From positions 188,947,716 through 189,011,715 of the forward strand of contig NC_057794.1 of NCBI RefSeq assembly GCF_018294505.1: a stretch of DNA of 64,000 bases, in the 5' to 3' direction. Of this stretch, positions 1-11,895 are shown one piece after another; position 1 is the first letter of the stretch; the number at the start of each line of letters is the position of its first letter. Source of the stretch: Triticum aestivum (taxonomy: Eukaryota; Streptophyta; Magnoliopsida; Poales; Poaceae). The position numbers and the translations under genes are program-made. The notes under the pieces are model-generated. The model saw nothing but the letters and a program-made list of their open reading frames with translations, was not told where the DNA came from and made no database searches.

Positions 1-551
1 TGGGTCGACAGAGAATTCATAATCCTTATCATCAATAAAGATAGGTAAAGTTTCAAACTTAGGATCACATTTCATTCTAGCATTCAGAGATTTTTCTTTA
101 TACCTTTGTAGTAATTTCTCTAGATCATCTCTATCATTGCAAGCAAGAATATCTCAAGTTGTTTCTTTACTCATAACATAACCTTCCGGTACCTTAGGCA
201 ATTATATCTTGGAAGGCTAGTTCTAGTAGGTGTTTCAGGAGTTTCAGTTTCAAACTCATCATCAGATTCAACAACATCATGTTCTATAACTCTAGCAATT
301 TGTTTATCTAGAAATTCACCAAGTGGCACATCATCATTATCAAGCAAGGTACTAGCATCATCATAAGCATCATTCATAGTAGAAGTAGCATCATCAATAA
401 CTTGCGACATATCAGAATTAATAGCATGTGGTGGATTTGCAAGTTTATTCATAACAGAAGATGAATCTAAAGCAGAACTGGATGACAGTTCCTTAGCCCC
501 CCTCGTCCTTGAGGGAAATATCTTCGTCTTAGGATCCTTCAGATTCTTCAT
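1..551 (-). pseudogene. gag N-terminal part of element L, frameshifted
   Basis: Start of the Gag (capsid) protein of the Athila-like element. I place the start at the ATG at 551-549 (MKNLKDPKTK), about 50 bases inside the primer site, rather than at an upstream alternative codon within the LTR. The readable N-terminus is acidic and Ser/Asp-rich, with runs such as DDAYDDASTLLDNDD. The frame ends at about 171. In another frame the text continues as PEGYVMSKETT, a TGA, then DILACNDRDDLEKLL and on to the window edge. There is therefore at least one indel near 190-215 and one in-frame stop. No zinc knuckle or pol domain is in view. Function is by position and family resemblance. Confidence 0.7.
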
Positions 552-600
552 AGTGATAATATGATAATAATCCCAAGTGACTCGACAAATATAGCTATGC

Positions 601-618
601 TCCCCGGCAACAGCGCCA
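601..618 (-). other. Primer-binding site of element L (tRNA-Asp type)
   Basis: On the minus strand this reads TGGCGCTGTTGCCGGGGA, one base off the TGGCGCCGTTGCCGGGGA site seen in element B. It starts 11 bases inside the LTR edge at 630, the usual place for minus-strand priming, and sets the orientation of the element. Confidence 0.85.
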
Positions 619-629
619 GAAAAAGGTCT

Positions 630-2042
630 TGATAACCCACAAGTATAGGGGATCGCAACAGTTTTCGAGGGTAAATTATTCAACCCAAATTTATAGATTC
701 GACACAAGGGGAGCCAAAGAATACTTGAAGGTATTAGCAGCTGAGTTTTCAATTCAACCACACGTGGAGATTAATTATCTGCAGCAAAGTGATCAGTAGC
801 AAAGTAGTTTTATAGTTTTGATAGTAGTGACAGCAGCAATAGTAACAGTAACAGTGATAGCAGTAATTTTGTAGCAAGTGTAACAGTGATGATAGCAGTA
901 GTAACTTAGCAGGAACAATATGGAAAATTCGTAGGCATTAGATCAGTGACTTGTTGGATGATATTCATCACGTGACAATTATAACCTAGGGCAATACGAC
1001 ACTAGCTCCAGATCATTTATATAATGTAGGCATGTATTCCGTAAATAGTCATATGTGCTTTATTAGAAGAACTTGCATGGCATCTTTTGTCCTACCCTCC
1101 CGTGGCAGCAGGGTCCATATTGAAAACTAAGGGGTATTAAGGCCTCCTTTTAATAGAGAACCGGAACAAATCATTAACACATACTGAATACATGAACTCC
1201 TCAAACTACGGTCATCACCGAGAGTGGGCCCAGTTGTTGTCACTCCAAGGTTGTCGGATCATAACATGTAGTAGGTGACTAAACTTACAATATCAGATCT
1301 AGAACATGGATATAATGTGATAACATAAACGGTTTAGATCTGAAATCATGGCACCCGGGCCCAAAGTGTCAAGCATTAAGCATGGCAAAGTCATAGCAAC
1401 ATCAATCTAGGAACATAGTGGATACTAGGGATCAAGCCCTAACAAAACTAACTCGATTACATGATGAATCTCATCCAACTCCTCACCGACCAGCGAGCCT
1501 ACGAAGGAATTACTCAGTCCTGGTGGGGAGCATCATGGAATTGGCGATGGAGAAGGATTGGTGATGATGAAGAACGAAGATCCCCCTCTTCGGAGCCAAA
1601 TACGGACTCCAGATCTGCCCTCCCGAGGAAGAACATGGCTTGGCGGCGGCTCAATCTCGTGGATGGCGATAATTCTTTCTCCCTAATTTTTTCTCCGAAA
1701 ATAGGAATTTATAGTGTCAGGGTTGAGGTCTGCGGGGCCACCAGGTGGGTACAACCCACCTGGGCGCCCCAGGAGAGGGGGGGGGGGCGCCCTGGTGGGT
1801 TGTACCCACCCAGGGCCCCCTCTCCAGTAGGTCTTGGCTCCAAAAATTCTTATATATAATATAAAATTCCTCACAAAGTTTCGTTCCATTCCGAGAACTT
1901 TTATTTCTGCACAAAAACAACACCATGGTAGTTCTGCTGAAAACAGCGTCAGTCCAGGGTTAGTTTCATTCAAATCATGCAAATTAGAGTCCAAAACAAG
2001 AGGAAATGCATGAGAAAAAGTAGATACTTTGGAGACGTATCA
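630..2042 (-). repeat. 5' LTR of element L
   Basis: 1413-bp LTR bounded by tgataaccca at the left and gagacgtatca at the right, so that on the minus strand it opens TG and closes CA. A likely minus-strand TATA box (ATTATATATA) is at about 1850-1860, preceded by a G+C-rich block at 1730-1830. Related in its ends to the LTRs of A and B but clearly a different family over most of its length. Short open frames inside it are LTR sequence, not genes. Confidence 0.85.
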
Positions 2043-2050
2043 TGCTTCAT

Positions 2051-2674
2051 CGCATGCGAAGGCGAGTCCATCACATCCGTGACCCCACTATCTATCTTAG
2101 GGGTGTGGCTCTGGGGTGCGTGCGGTGGTGGTGGAAACAGAGTAACCTCATTGCGTCCTATCAAAACCTAGCGTGCAGCAATGCCGTAGCGCGAGGCCGA
2201 GCAGGGGGTCGGGACCCCCCTCCCCCCTGCGAGGCCGAGACAGGAACGAGCCGGAGCAGGTGACGTTGCGACGTGCCGCATCGTCGCATGCGGAGGCGAG
2301 TCCGTCACATCCGTGACCCCACTATCTATCTTAGGGGTGTGGCTCTGGGGTGCATGCAGTGGGGGTGGAAACAGAATATCCGCATTGCATCCTGTCAAAA
2401 CCTAGCGCGCAGCAATGCGGTAGCGCGAGGGCGAGCAGGGGGGAGGGACCCCCCTCCTCTCCCCCTGCGAGGCCGAGACAGGAATGAGCCGGAGCAGGCG
2501 ACGACGCGGCGTGCCACGTCATCGCATGCAAAGGCGAGTCTGTCACATTCGTGACCCCACTATCTATCTTAGGGGTGTGGCTTTGGGGTACGTGCGGTGG
2601 GGGTGGAAACAGAATAACCGCATTGCGTCCTATCAAAACCTAGCGCGCAGCAATGCGGTAGCACAAGGCCAAGC
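2051..2674. repeat. Tandem repeat, about 235-bp unit, 2.6 copies
   Basis: Units start with cgcatgc at 2051, 2284 and 2523 (spacing 233 and 239 bp). The third unit stops at about 2674. Each unit carries the same core (accccactatctatcttag, then ggggtgtggct) and a G+C-rich tail (gcgcgaggccgagcaggg). The copies differ by scattered substitutions. It lies directly against the LTR of element L and may be the subterminal or 5' region of element M. Open frames crossing it are phased by the repeat and are not considered genes. Confidence 0.85.
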
Positions 2675-3569
2675 CACATGTGTACTTTGTGTGTATTTGA
2701 ATTTTGAACTTCTATATTTTTTTTCTAAGTTGTGTATTTTAGTTAGATATGGACTTCATCTGTTTTTGTATTTGAACTTCTTCTTATTGTTTCTTAGTGT
2801 TTATTTATTCATATGCCTTGACTTCCCTGATTAGTGTACTTGAACTTTTGTTTTTTATTTTGTGAACTTCTTTCTCTTGTTTTTGTAGGTGCATATGTAT
2901 GTATGTATTTTTCTTTCCTTGGTAGTGTATTTGCCATCAATTTTTGGTTTTAAGGATACCAACAGTGTTGTTGTGTGATCTTATCTTTTTATAACAGATG
3001 CATCTAAAATGGTGCATTTATTTACTAATAGATGCATTTACTTTCTTAGTTGTTGGGGTGTAAAACTGTAATTTCGCCGGCGCTGCAACACCCACTATAG
3101 AGTGGCATTAAGTGTCCATCTCTCTAGCCACCACCTATCAGAAACCCCCCTCCCTGTCGCTCGCTCTCTTCCCCCTCTCCATCGCTCCGCTGCCTTCGTC
3201 CCCTNNNNNNNNNNNNNNNNNNNNNNNNNNNNNNNNNNNNNNNNNNNNNNNNNNNNNNNNNNNNNNNNNNNNNNNNNNNNNNNNNNNNNNNNNNNNNNNN
3301 NNNNNNNNNNNNNNNNNNNNNNNNNNNNNNNNNNNNNNNNNNNNNNNNNNNNNNNNNNNNNNNNNNNNNNNNNNNNNNNNNNNNNNNNNNNNNNNNNNNN
3401 NNNNNNNNNNNNNNNNNNNNNNNNNNNNNNNNNNNNNNNNNNNNNNNNNNNNNNNNNNNNNNNNNNNNNNNNNNNNNNNNNNNNNNNNNNNNNNNCCCTT
3501 AGCCCACTCTGTTTTGCTCTGAAGCGAGGGCGGCAACTACCTGCGCGGTTCCAAGTTGTGTGTGGCTTC
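2675..3569 (+). promoter_or_regulatory. Upstream region of the Ulp1-like pseudogene
   Basis: T-rich sequence with several GAACTTC motifs (2706, 2774, 2864), then a C/T-rich stretch around 3120-3204 (ctctctagccaccacctatc onward) resembling a plant 5' untranslated leader. That stretch is cut by the assembly gap. No convincing TATA box is visible; the exact transcription start cannot be placed because of the gap. Confidence 0.35.
3205..3495. other. Assembly gap (291 N)
   Basis: Run of N from 3205 to 3495. Any reading frame drawn across it is meaningless. It falls just upstream of the likely first exon of the Ulp1-like pseudogene, so the 5' leader is incomplete. Confidence 1.
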
Positions 3570-5237
3570 ATGGGGAGTGGAAGAACCGCCGCGGATTCGT
3601 GCATGCGGGGGTCGTTTGGAGAGGTACAAATGTTGTCTCCCCCTAATGCTTGCTTTTAGTTTTGCCAGATCTGTCGAGGCCTGTCTGTTTCTTCTGTGTG
3701 CTCTCACGTTCGCCTCCTACCCATTCTTATGATGGTTGGGTGGGATATTAGGTAGGGTTCTTATGCATGTGGTGGGTGGATTCCATTCCCCCGTGGTCAG
3801 ATTTGTCTGTGAGATGCTTGTGTGGGCTATTTATCCCTTCAGACTTGTGTGGACTTCATTTCCCCTTTAGTGATTTCAGCAGTCAGATGCATGTAAGAGA
3901 GGGTGTGGTGTGATGGTTGATGCTAGATCTGATGTATCTAATTGCATTATTGTTGTTGATTTCGAAGTCTAGATTGTGTCTGTCACAAGCTAGTTAGTTT
4001 ATGGATACTTTTTTTGTGCTTGCCTAGATGTGCTACTGTTCATCTTTTCATACTTGTTGATATGTTTTAGTTGTTTCATCCTAGGGTTTGATTTAGTTGC
4101 TTTTTGTATTGTTGTATGATTTTCTACTTGCTAACTCTATGCAATCTATCCCCTGTTTTCAGTATGTTCTTCTAGGGTTTGGAGATCCATTCATCAAGGG
4201 GTTGTGTTGTCATGGCTTCAAAACCTTCTCCAGGTATTTTATTGTAGTTGCATCTTGTATTTTAATTAGAAGTTTTTTATATATATCTGCCCATATCTTC
4301 ACTTGGTTGTCTTGTTGGACTGCCCATTCTTAAAAGTGTGAACTTCTAGAAAAGGTGATGTGTATGCATTTTACCCTTAGTTTAAGTTAGTAGAGTGTTG
4401 CTTGGTTTTTATTTGATGAATTGCTGGTGAACTATGTCACCAAGTGTTGTTGGACTTCCCAAATGTTTCATATTTATAGTGTATATCTTTATTTTTTTTG
4501 TGTGATCATTTTCATGGTATTGGTATTTAGTTTGCCTGTGAAATAGTATTTCTGCTCATGCTACATCTTTTTATGTGCTACTTGCTTGGGTCCCATAGTT
4601 GAACTTCTGGTTTTAATTATTGCTTATTTGTAATGAAATTTGGTTGAACTTCTATTCTGCGTATTTGTTTTACTGCTTTGTTATATATTGTTGAACTTCT
4701 GGACATTCATCTTATATGTAGTAACCCCTCTGGTGTAGATTGGTCTATATTTAGTATGTAAATTGTAGATTGTTCATTGTGTTTACTGCTTTGTTAGGTA
4801 TTGTTGAACTTCTGGGTATTGTACATTGATGTAAAAGTAGAACTCCCTTTTGCGTAGGATTGTGGGTTAGAACTCAAGTGCCTTTTTACTTGTATTTTTT
4901 GTAGTTGGTGATGAATTGAATAGTTCTGAAAAAATGCCTTTGATCAAGATGGAGCTTCAGAAGTTAATATTGATGCTCCAATATCTGATGCGGCTAAATC
5001 ACCCATTATTCCTTTGACTGTGATTGCTGAGGTTGCTTCGAGCCTTGATAATAATTCAAGCCATGAGGATCTTGCTTCTGCAGCTCTTGCTTCACCTAGT
5101 ATGTGCAACTCCTTTTCTTTTTATTTGAAATTCTTGAGCCATGTTTTTTGACGTGTTCCTGTCGTGCGTTTTTGTTTTTGTTCCTGACTTTTTTTCTTTT
5201 TGCTATGCCTTTTGTGTTCTTGCATATGTGTCCACAG

Positions 5238-5983
5238 AGGAGGAAGCTATGAACACCATCAACGATGTTCTATTTGATTTGGGTTTATCAGAAAACACAG
5301 CTGCTGCCGAGCAGGAGGCTCCGTCAATCAAAGGTTGTGATTCCGTTCCGGATCCTTTGTGCCCTCTTCAAATGTCAGAGACACCGTCGTAGTCTGTTGA
5401 TGGCACTGAACCTGTCATGCAACCTGAGGATGTGCCTCTTCAGCTTCTTCTGGAGGACCAACGCTAGAGGAAGAAGAAAGAAGATTTTGACAAGAAGATG
5501 GTGGCCTGCCTTCAGAAAGGTTCTGATGTTCTTGAATCTGTTGATGTTGTTGAGCTCACGGTTGGGCATTTCTCTATTGCTGAGGAAGACATGTCATGTG
5601 GCACTAATGGCATGGTTGTCCCCGTTAAGAAGAAAATCAAGAAGACCGCTGCGAGGAAGCATTTAGTTGGTGAAGTTACACCTCGGAGGAGCCCATGTGT
5701 TTCAAGGGCTATAGAACTTGCTGAAGAGGAAGGGCTAGCCGTCGGTGGTACTCCATGCCGTAGTCCTTGTGTGATTGCCACTGCGGCGCCTACACCTTCT
5801 CCCCTTGGTGCTGGTGCATCTGGTAAGGGGAAGAAATGCGGCGTTAAATGCAAGGTTGCACATGCAAAGGTCAACAAGGGTGTAAAGAAGCGTTCTCATG
5901 TTAATCCAGAGGACAAGGATGATGCTGATTTCAACGCTGATGACGAGGATGACGATGATGATGATGATGATGTCGCTAATCAG
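5238..5983 (+). pseudogene. Ulp1-like pseudogene exon 4: basic and acidic linker
   Basis: Coding-type exon with two in-frame TAG codons (5390-5392, 5465-5467). After the second stop the frame is open to the donor at 5984. It encodes a Lys-rich stretch (VPVKKKIKKTAARK, a possible nuclear signal), repeated 'TPRRSPC'/'TPCRSPC' motifs, another Lys-rich patch (SGKGKKCGVKCKVAHAK) and an uninterrupted Asp run (DDEDDDDDDDD) before the splice site. This charge pattern is typical of nuclear linker regions; no enzyme domain is seen. Confidence 0.6.
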
Positions 5984-6220
5984 GTACGAATCTCTCATGT
6001 TTGCTGCTTTTGAGAGCATTTGTAGATTTGTTATAGTTTTTGTGTTTGTAGCACTGCCTTGGCGTACATAGCTAACCTTCTGTTTCATGTAAACAAATAA
6101 ATTAGCTGAACTGCTTGGCTTATATGGTATTACTGCCTATGTAGACACAATTGGACTTCTGGATATATACATGAAGAAATTAGCTTAACTTGTTGGTATA
6201 CATGTTTTATTACTGTCTTG

Positions 6221-6480
6221 GTGTACATGGTTGAACTTCTGCTATGTAAATTTCTAACATTTTGAAAGCATGTTAACTTCTGGTCATACATGGTTGTACT
6301 GCCTATGTAGACATTGTTGGACTTCTGAAATACATGTTTTTATTATTGTCTTGGTGTACATGGTTGAACTTCTGCTATGTAAATTTCCAACATTTTGAAA
6401 GCATATTTACTTCTGGTCATACATGGTTGTACTACCTATGTAGACATAGTTGGACTTCTGAAATGTACTGCGTATGTAGG
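6221..6480 (+). repeat. Intronic minisatellite, about 133-bp unit
   Basis: Within the intron 5984-6556. The block starting gtgtacatggttgaacttct recurs at 6221 and 6354 with the same following text (ctatgtaaatttc, aacattttgaaagcat, then ggtcatacatggttgtact). A further partial copy lies before it. Each unit contains two or three forms of the G(A/G)ACTTCTG motif. Confidence 0.8.
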
Positions 6481-6556
6481 CATTAGTGGAATTTTAGTGT
6501 AGTTTGTGTATCTCATTGTTCTGCCTTTTTTCCTTGTCATTGTATTTTTTCAGTAG

Positions 6557-7439
6557 CTTGTGGAGCGGCCTGAGAGGTGGAAGAGAGGAGGCAAAGCGCC
6601 CGGACAAGGTGACAAAGGAGGAGATGAGGCAAAACATTTTAACAAGACGGTTCGCTGCTCACTAAAAGAGGCCAAGACATGTGCGAAAATGATACAACTT
6701 AGGCACAAGACAAGGCTTGTCAAGGCTGGTTTTGGTTGTGTGTTTGACTTGAAGGTTGATTCCAACATTTCTCATCCTTTGATGGGCAACATATACACGA
6801 GGATTGACCCTACAACCATGATTCTGGACATGGGTGAGGCGAACAAGGTTCTGCGTATTACAAGTGATGCTATTCACCATCTGTTTGGATTCCCTCAAGG
6901 TAGTCGTACCCCTCCTAGGCCCTCGAATGATGGGTTTGATGATGTTGTTATAAGGCTGAAGGGCAAGCTTGGCTACGCTAGGAGTGAAGATAAAGGATCT
7001 GCGGAATATCCTCGGGGAACTTGTGAAGGATGAGACGAAGGATGATCTGGCTCTGCAGGTGTTTTTCCTGATTCTTTTCATGAAGGTGGTTATTCCTGGT
7101 ACGTCTACACGAGTGTCCAGGGAGGCAACAATGGCTGAGAATCTTGTCTTTGAAGATATGGTAGATATGGACTACTGCTAGTTGGTTGTTGATGAAATTC
7201 GAAGGGCTGTTGTTAGGTATCAGCAAGGGACTAGCAGAGGAAAAGCTGTCACAGGTTGTGCCATCGCACCACTTCTTATGTATCTGGACTGCCTTATCAT
7301 TGGCAAGACGCCTAATCCTAACTTGAGGACCCCTTGCATCAATTTCATGGATCAGGCCAAGTTTCTTGAGCTTGTTGCGGCTGACTTAGTCAAGAAGGGT
7401 GATGATGACCCAGCCAACTGGGTGTTTGGGAAACTGCAT
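6557..7439 (+). pseudogene. Ulp1-like pseudogene exon 5: 'GFPQG' domain
   Basis: Largest exon of the gene. It reads through a basic start (RWKRGGKAPG), then a globular region with IHHLFGFPQGSRTPPRP, a frameshift near 6990, LALQVFFLILFMKVVIPGTS, a TAG (7179-7181), then VVDEIRRAVVRYQ, a CAIAPLLMYLDCLIIG segment and NWVFGKLH before the donor gtgagt. This order (GFP-G motif, hydrophobic helix, later 'C...P..YLD') matches, from memory, the domain found N-terminal to C48 in grass MULE-borne Ulp1-like proteins. I chose the acceptor cagtag|CTT because the earlier cag would put TAG first. Confidence 0.55.
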
Positions 7440-7566
7440 GTGAGTGTTTCTATGCATCATTCTTTCCTGTGTAGTTTAACTTGAACTTTTGGTATTGTCT
7501 TCTATATTTTTGTTTCCATGTTCCTTCATTTGTTCTCTACGCGTTGAATTTTGTTCTTGTATGCAG

Positions 7567-9144
7567 TGGAAGACATAGGCTGAGGTTGCGTTCTTAGGCG
7601 TATCGAACGTCATGTTCTTACTATGCCTCGTGCCTCCGGCCTAGGGAGTGGAACTTCCCCAAGATTCGAATTCTCTTGGGATGTCAATACTGGTGCCCCC
7701 TATAGATCCAGGAGGTTCTTTTACCCGTGTGAGTGCTGCAGGTGGCGTGTCTTCCGAGGGTTTGTTCGGTGCTGCCAATCTTTCCCTCGTTAGGATTGAC
7801 GGTCTTCTTGAAACTATTTGTGGGGAGATGGCCCGTGTTCCAACAACTGTTGAGCGTCTTATTCGCGTGGATGGGATTCTTTCTCCCGGCCACGGTTTTG
7901 ATGCCGAGTCTTCGAAGGAGGTTTTGTCAATTGAAGCTAGATTTCTTGATGAGCTTCGTCAGAGCACTTTCCACCTCTGGACTAGCTTTGAGCTATTCAA
8001 GGAAATACATCATGCTCATTGCAAGCCTTTTGAAGATGAGGCAAGTGTTGTTGTGAGACAAATTCAGAGGCAAGATTCTGTTCATTCGGGTCGTGAAGGA
8101 GGCCAAGTGGAGCATACCAAAGAGGTTTGTTTATGTTGGCTTTTGATATTTCTTTGCATTAATGTTCATTGTTAGCTTTCAGTTATTATTGTGTTTTAGT
8201 CATAGGTTACCCTTATTGATTTCATGTGTCCTAAACTTTTTCTTTTTAGTACTAGTGTTTCCTAGGTAACCTTCTCTGTTTACAGTACCTGAACTTCAGG
8301 GGCTACAGTAACTGAACTTCTGTGATTTCCATGACTGGCCCTTTTTGTTCCCTTTTGTATTAGAGTAGTTTGATATCTGACCTTCTATGTTTACTGTATT
8401 TGGACTTCCATTATGTGTCAGTGGTCATAGCTGACCTTCTTTGATTATTTAATGTGAACTTCTGTTGATTAGGCATTTGTGTTCTACATTATTTTTTGTA
8501 GGTTGTTGATGATGGTGCTAGGGTTGAGGAGGATGTTTTACCTGTGCATGAACCTGCCCCTGTGCATGAACCTGCTCCCGCAAGTGATGTATTGGTCGAT
8601 GAGATTCATGGCAGTGAAAATAAGTACCATTTTTCTTGTCCATTTGTCTCATTTTTTTATTTTACTTGTTTGTGCATTTTATCACTATGTGCCCATTTGT
8701 AACGACTTTCTGTTCTTGCTGTAGAATGATGATGCTAGTGTTCCTCCAGAGAAGGTTGCAGACAAGTCCATGTCAGGCACCGGCTGCTCCAACGGGGTGG
8801 ACCCAACTGAACCTCAGTCGTCCATTAGCGATGTGGTTTCCAATGCTGAGCAGGGCAAGACAACTGGAGATATCATTTTGGAGAAAGATCCCTTCGAGGC
8901 TGCTGTTGATACTGGTGGTAGTGCTACTGCAGGCCCGGAGAAGTCTCCTACAGCAGAGCCATCAGTTGCTGTTGATGCTGGTTCTCCAGCTCTTCCTAGT
9001 GTAGCACAACCAACAGTTTTTGTTGTTTCAGATTCTCCAGCTGCTGCCGGTGTCCTTTCCGACGATGCTGCAATGTCTACCGGAGATGGCGAACTGAAAG
9101 CGATAGCATTGGAGAGGAGGTTGATCATTCTAGTGCTGCGACTG
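7567..9144 (+). pseudogene. Ulp1-like pseudogene exons 6-8: linker region
   Basis: Three exons (7567-8124, 8502-8623, 8725-9144). Exon 6 starts with two in-frame stops, then reads openly through a region with probable helices (SSKEVLSIEARFLDELRQST). Exon 7 contains a small internal repeat (PVHEPA twice). Exon 8 is a low-complexity Ala/Ser/Pro/Asp-rich stretch. These resemble disordered spacers; I recognise no catalytic motif. The introns between them carry several GAACTTC motifs. Confidence 0.5.
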
Positions 9145-10312
9145 GTATAGGCAAGAGTCCATAAAGAGAGGAGCATGCTTCTCTCTTCTTTCCCCATCCC
9201 CGTCCCTTTTGTTGTTGGTTATGGTCCATGATATCCCTATGAACCGCCTGTGTGGTGCAAGTTGAACTTCTGGTTTGTGCTTTGTCGTGTGGTTTGTAAA
9301 TAAAGTTAAGTGAACTTGTTTCTATGTGGGGGAAGGTTTGTAATGCATGGCTCGTGATGTTTATAATCCCGTGGTTTTATCTTTTCTGGTGTAGCAGCTG
9401 AGATGTGCTTGTGTTTGAATGTTGCTCTTACTTAAACTGTCATGATCTATGTGCTTGAATGTTGCTCTTAATTTCTATTTCTTTTGCTGAGCAGATAGTG
9501 ACCTTGCTGTCATCCGAAAGAAGGTTGATGACTTTTATTTCAGTGTAACTAGGCTTTGGAGTGATCGTTCTAAGAGTCGAGTGCAGCTGGTCAGAATTTA
9601 CATCCATCTACCCCTATGAACTGCCTGTGGTTTCATACCTGAACTTCTTTACTCTATGTTGCTGAACTTCTATTTACTTCTCTGGTGCTGAACATCTAGC
9701 CTTTTTGTACTGCCTATGGTGATGTAGCTGAACTTTTGTGCTTATATGTGTGATGAACTTCTTGAGTTCCTGATTCTGAACTTCTTTTACTTTCTATTGC
9801 TTGTTTTAGATGAAAGATTATGTTCCAAAACAATGAGTGTGAAGCTTCTGTTGAAGATGTCGCAGTATCTTTTTCTCCTCGCAGAATGCTTCGATCTAAT
9901 GTAGCTGAGGTTGCACTCTATTGTCTATGTGAGAAATACCAGGGATCAGACAAACTCATGCTGCCGTATTAGGTTTGTGTAAGTCAACCCTATAGTAATT
10001 TCTTTTCTGTTTTGTTCCTTACCATTTTAGTTAAAACTTGTTTGTCTCATTTTGTATTTTCATATGTTGGTGTTGTCTGCATTATTTTAGGACAAGATTT
10101 TTAGAGGTTATTTCAATTCCTGTGTAAGGAAGTACTTCTTGGCGACTGGTCCAGATAGCATGGATGCACATCATTCTGTAAGCAATATCTTGTTCTTTGT
10201 CTCTGTATTAGTTTGCACTGCGATCCACTCTGTTTATATTGTTTTATTTTTCTTTGCACCGTTTGATATTAATTTTCAGTTTTTAATGATTCATGTGTTT
10301 ATGTTGCTTCAG

Positions 10313-10866
10313 GTTGTTTTCCCCACTTTTGACCCGCTGAAATTCCTGCTCACTTTGGTGGTGTTGTTCATTGGATTTCGATATTTCTTGACCTGAAGAA
10401 TTCAAGGTTCCAGCTTCTCGACTCCCACTATGGACCAGACGATGACTGTGCGGTACGCTTGTTTCGGCGGATGATTGATAACATAAAGAAGCTTTGGAGC
10501 GATGCCAGCAACGACAGGGAGACACCCTTCGGTCCTCTTATTATTGTCAGTTTCCCTTTGGATTGGATTGATGTCCCCCAGCAGAATAACAAGTATGGGT
10601 TCCACTTCTGTTTGACTGTAGTTGTATGTAAGCTGCGATGTCTTTTATTCATTGGCTATCTTTTTTGTTCTAACACTGTTCCTTTTTGTGTTTGATGGCA
10701 GTATAGACTGCGGATTCTTCATGCTTACGAATGTTAATTCGTTTCATGATGGGGTTCTTGCAAATTATTCCCATGAAAATATCGCAGATATCAGGAAGAC
10801 GTGGCTGTACTCAATTGCTTCTTCTAACCTGTTTGAAACAGACTTCCAAGGTCTTTTTGGCGACAT
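10313..10866 (+). pseudogene. First C48 (Ulp1-like) protease domain, exons 12-13
   Basis: Cysteine-protease core of the Ulp1/SENP family (removes or processes SUMO-like modifiers). Visible catalytic set: His in VVHWISIFLDLK (codon 10369-10371), Asp in FQLLDSHYG (10420-10422), the oxyanion Gln in VPQQNN, and Cys in IDCGFFMLTN (10709-10711). The H-W, L-D-S and Q-N-x-D-C-G-F spacings are canonical. The intron 10593-10701 splits the QQNN/DCGFF motif. A frameshift just before the His (near 10345) separates it from the preceding VVFPTFDPLKF text. All catalytic residues are preserved although the gene is broken. Upstream exons 9495-9589, 9810-9972 and 10091-10177 lead into it. Confidence 0.7.
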
Positions 10867-11344
10867 GTAAGTCTTGAAACTTGGATTGCTTACATGTACT
10901 ACATCTTTTATTCTACATGAACTTCTTTTTTACTTGAACTTGAACTTCTGCTTGAGATCTGGCTGGGCTGCTGATTTCAGATGGAGAGGAGCATTTCTTC
11001 TACATGAACTTCATTTTTATCTTTTTTATTTTGCTTGTGTATTTTGTTTCGGTATTTTTCCTTCCATTTCTTACTTGGACAGGAGCATTTCTTCTACTTG
11101 AACTTCAGAGATGATACCTTTCTATGCTTTTGCTAGCTATAGTTGAATGTTTTCCAATTCATCAGTTTATCTTGAATTGTGCCTTGGGTTGTGCCCGAAC
11201 TTCATTTAGGTTTTAAATGCAACACATTTTTTAGGTCAGCTTGAGTAGTAACCATGTCATCTATATTAGTTGGACTGTACATTGTGCTGTACCTGAACTT
11301 CAGTTATATTTAATGGTCTTTTTTCTCTTCCTTTTCTTTGATAG

Positions 11345-11844
11345 TGGAGCCGTTGGACTTGACCGATTACCACTACTCATTCCTCGGGTCACATGAATAC
11401 CAGCCTAGGGAGGAATCGATGAGTGCAACTCTGAGAGAAGATGATAGCTCTCAAACCCTTATTCCTTCCAAGTTGGGGAAGCAGGCTGTCGGTATTTGTG
11501 GTGCTCCAAACACCCCTTTGTCCAGGAAGGTTGGTGCGGTTGAAGCAGTCGAAGCAGAGGTGATTTCATCGGATGATGATTTTGAGAAGATTTCTTACCC
11601 GAAGAATGGTAAATCTGCTGCTGGTACTGTTGCTGGGAGAGGTGGGAAGAATGATGTCATCACCAGGAGGAAACTGGCAGTTGAGTCTGGCAACATAACT
11701 TCCTCCAAGAGAGCATCAAGATTGCCTTTGAAGTGGCGTTCTGTTGTCGCTCCCCCTAAATAAATACAGTTACCCTCATCTATCCGAGGCCCGGAGGTTG
11801 AAACAGTATGTGCTTAGTGAAGATGGTCTGAATAAGTATTCTAA
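11345..11844 (+). pseudogene. Linker exon 14 between the two C48 regions
   Basis: Open frame from the acceptor to a TAA at 11761-11763, rich in Ser/Lys/Gly with a basic end (KRASRLPLKWR). In a shifted frame the text continues after the stop as YPHLSEARRLKQYVLSEDG to the donor gtgagt at 11845. So a frameshift near 11755 is more likely than a true gene end, which argues that the two C48 regions belonged to one transcript. Confidence 0.5.
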
Positions 11845-11895
11845 GTGAGTTTTCTTCTTCTTATTTTTGTTTTTGCCAGAGATGCTACTTTGTTC

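Larger units (their letters stand above)
1..629 (-). mobile_element. Element L: internal region of Athila-like Gypsy retrotransposon (partial)
   Basis: Internal side of a minus-strand LTR retrotransposon whose 5' LTR lies at 630-2042. Reading leftward from the LTR, a primer-binding site (601-618) is followed by the start of gag, which runs off the window edge. The tRNA-Asp-type primer site and the LTR termini are those of Athila-like Gypsy elements common in Triticeae. The rest of the element is outside the window, so its length and target duplication cannot be checked; the bases beyond its right end are tgctt (2043-2047). Confidence 0.85.

Noticed and set aside
1461..1994. Open frames on both strands within the LTR of element L
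   Set aside because: They lie wholly inside an LTR, overlap one another and show no known motif.
2051..2674. CRISPR-like array
   Set aside because: Units are about 235 bp with no short conserved repeat plus unique spacers, and the genome is plant; it is a simple tandem repeat.
3095..3659. Open frames spanning the N run
   Set aside because: They are open only because the gap contains no stop codons.
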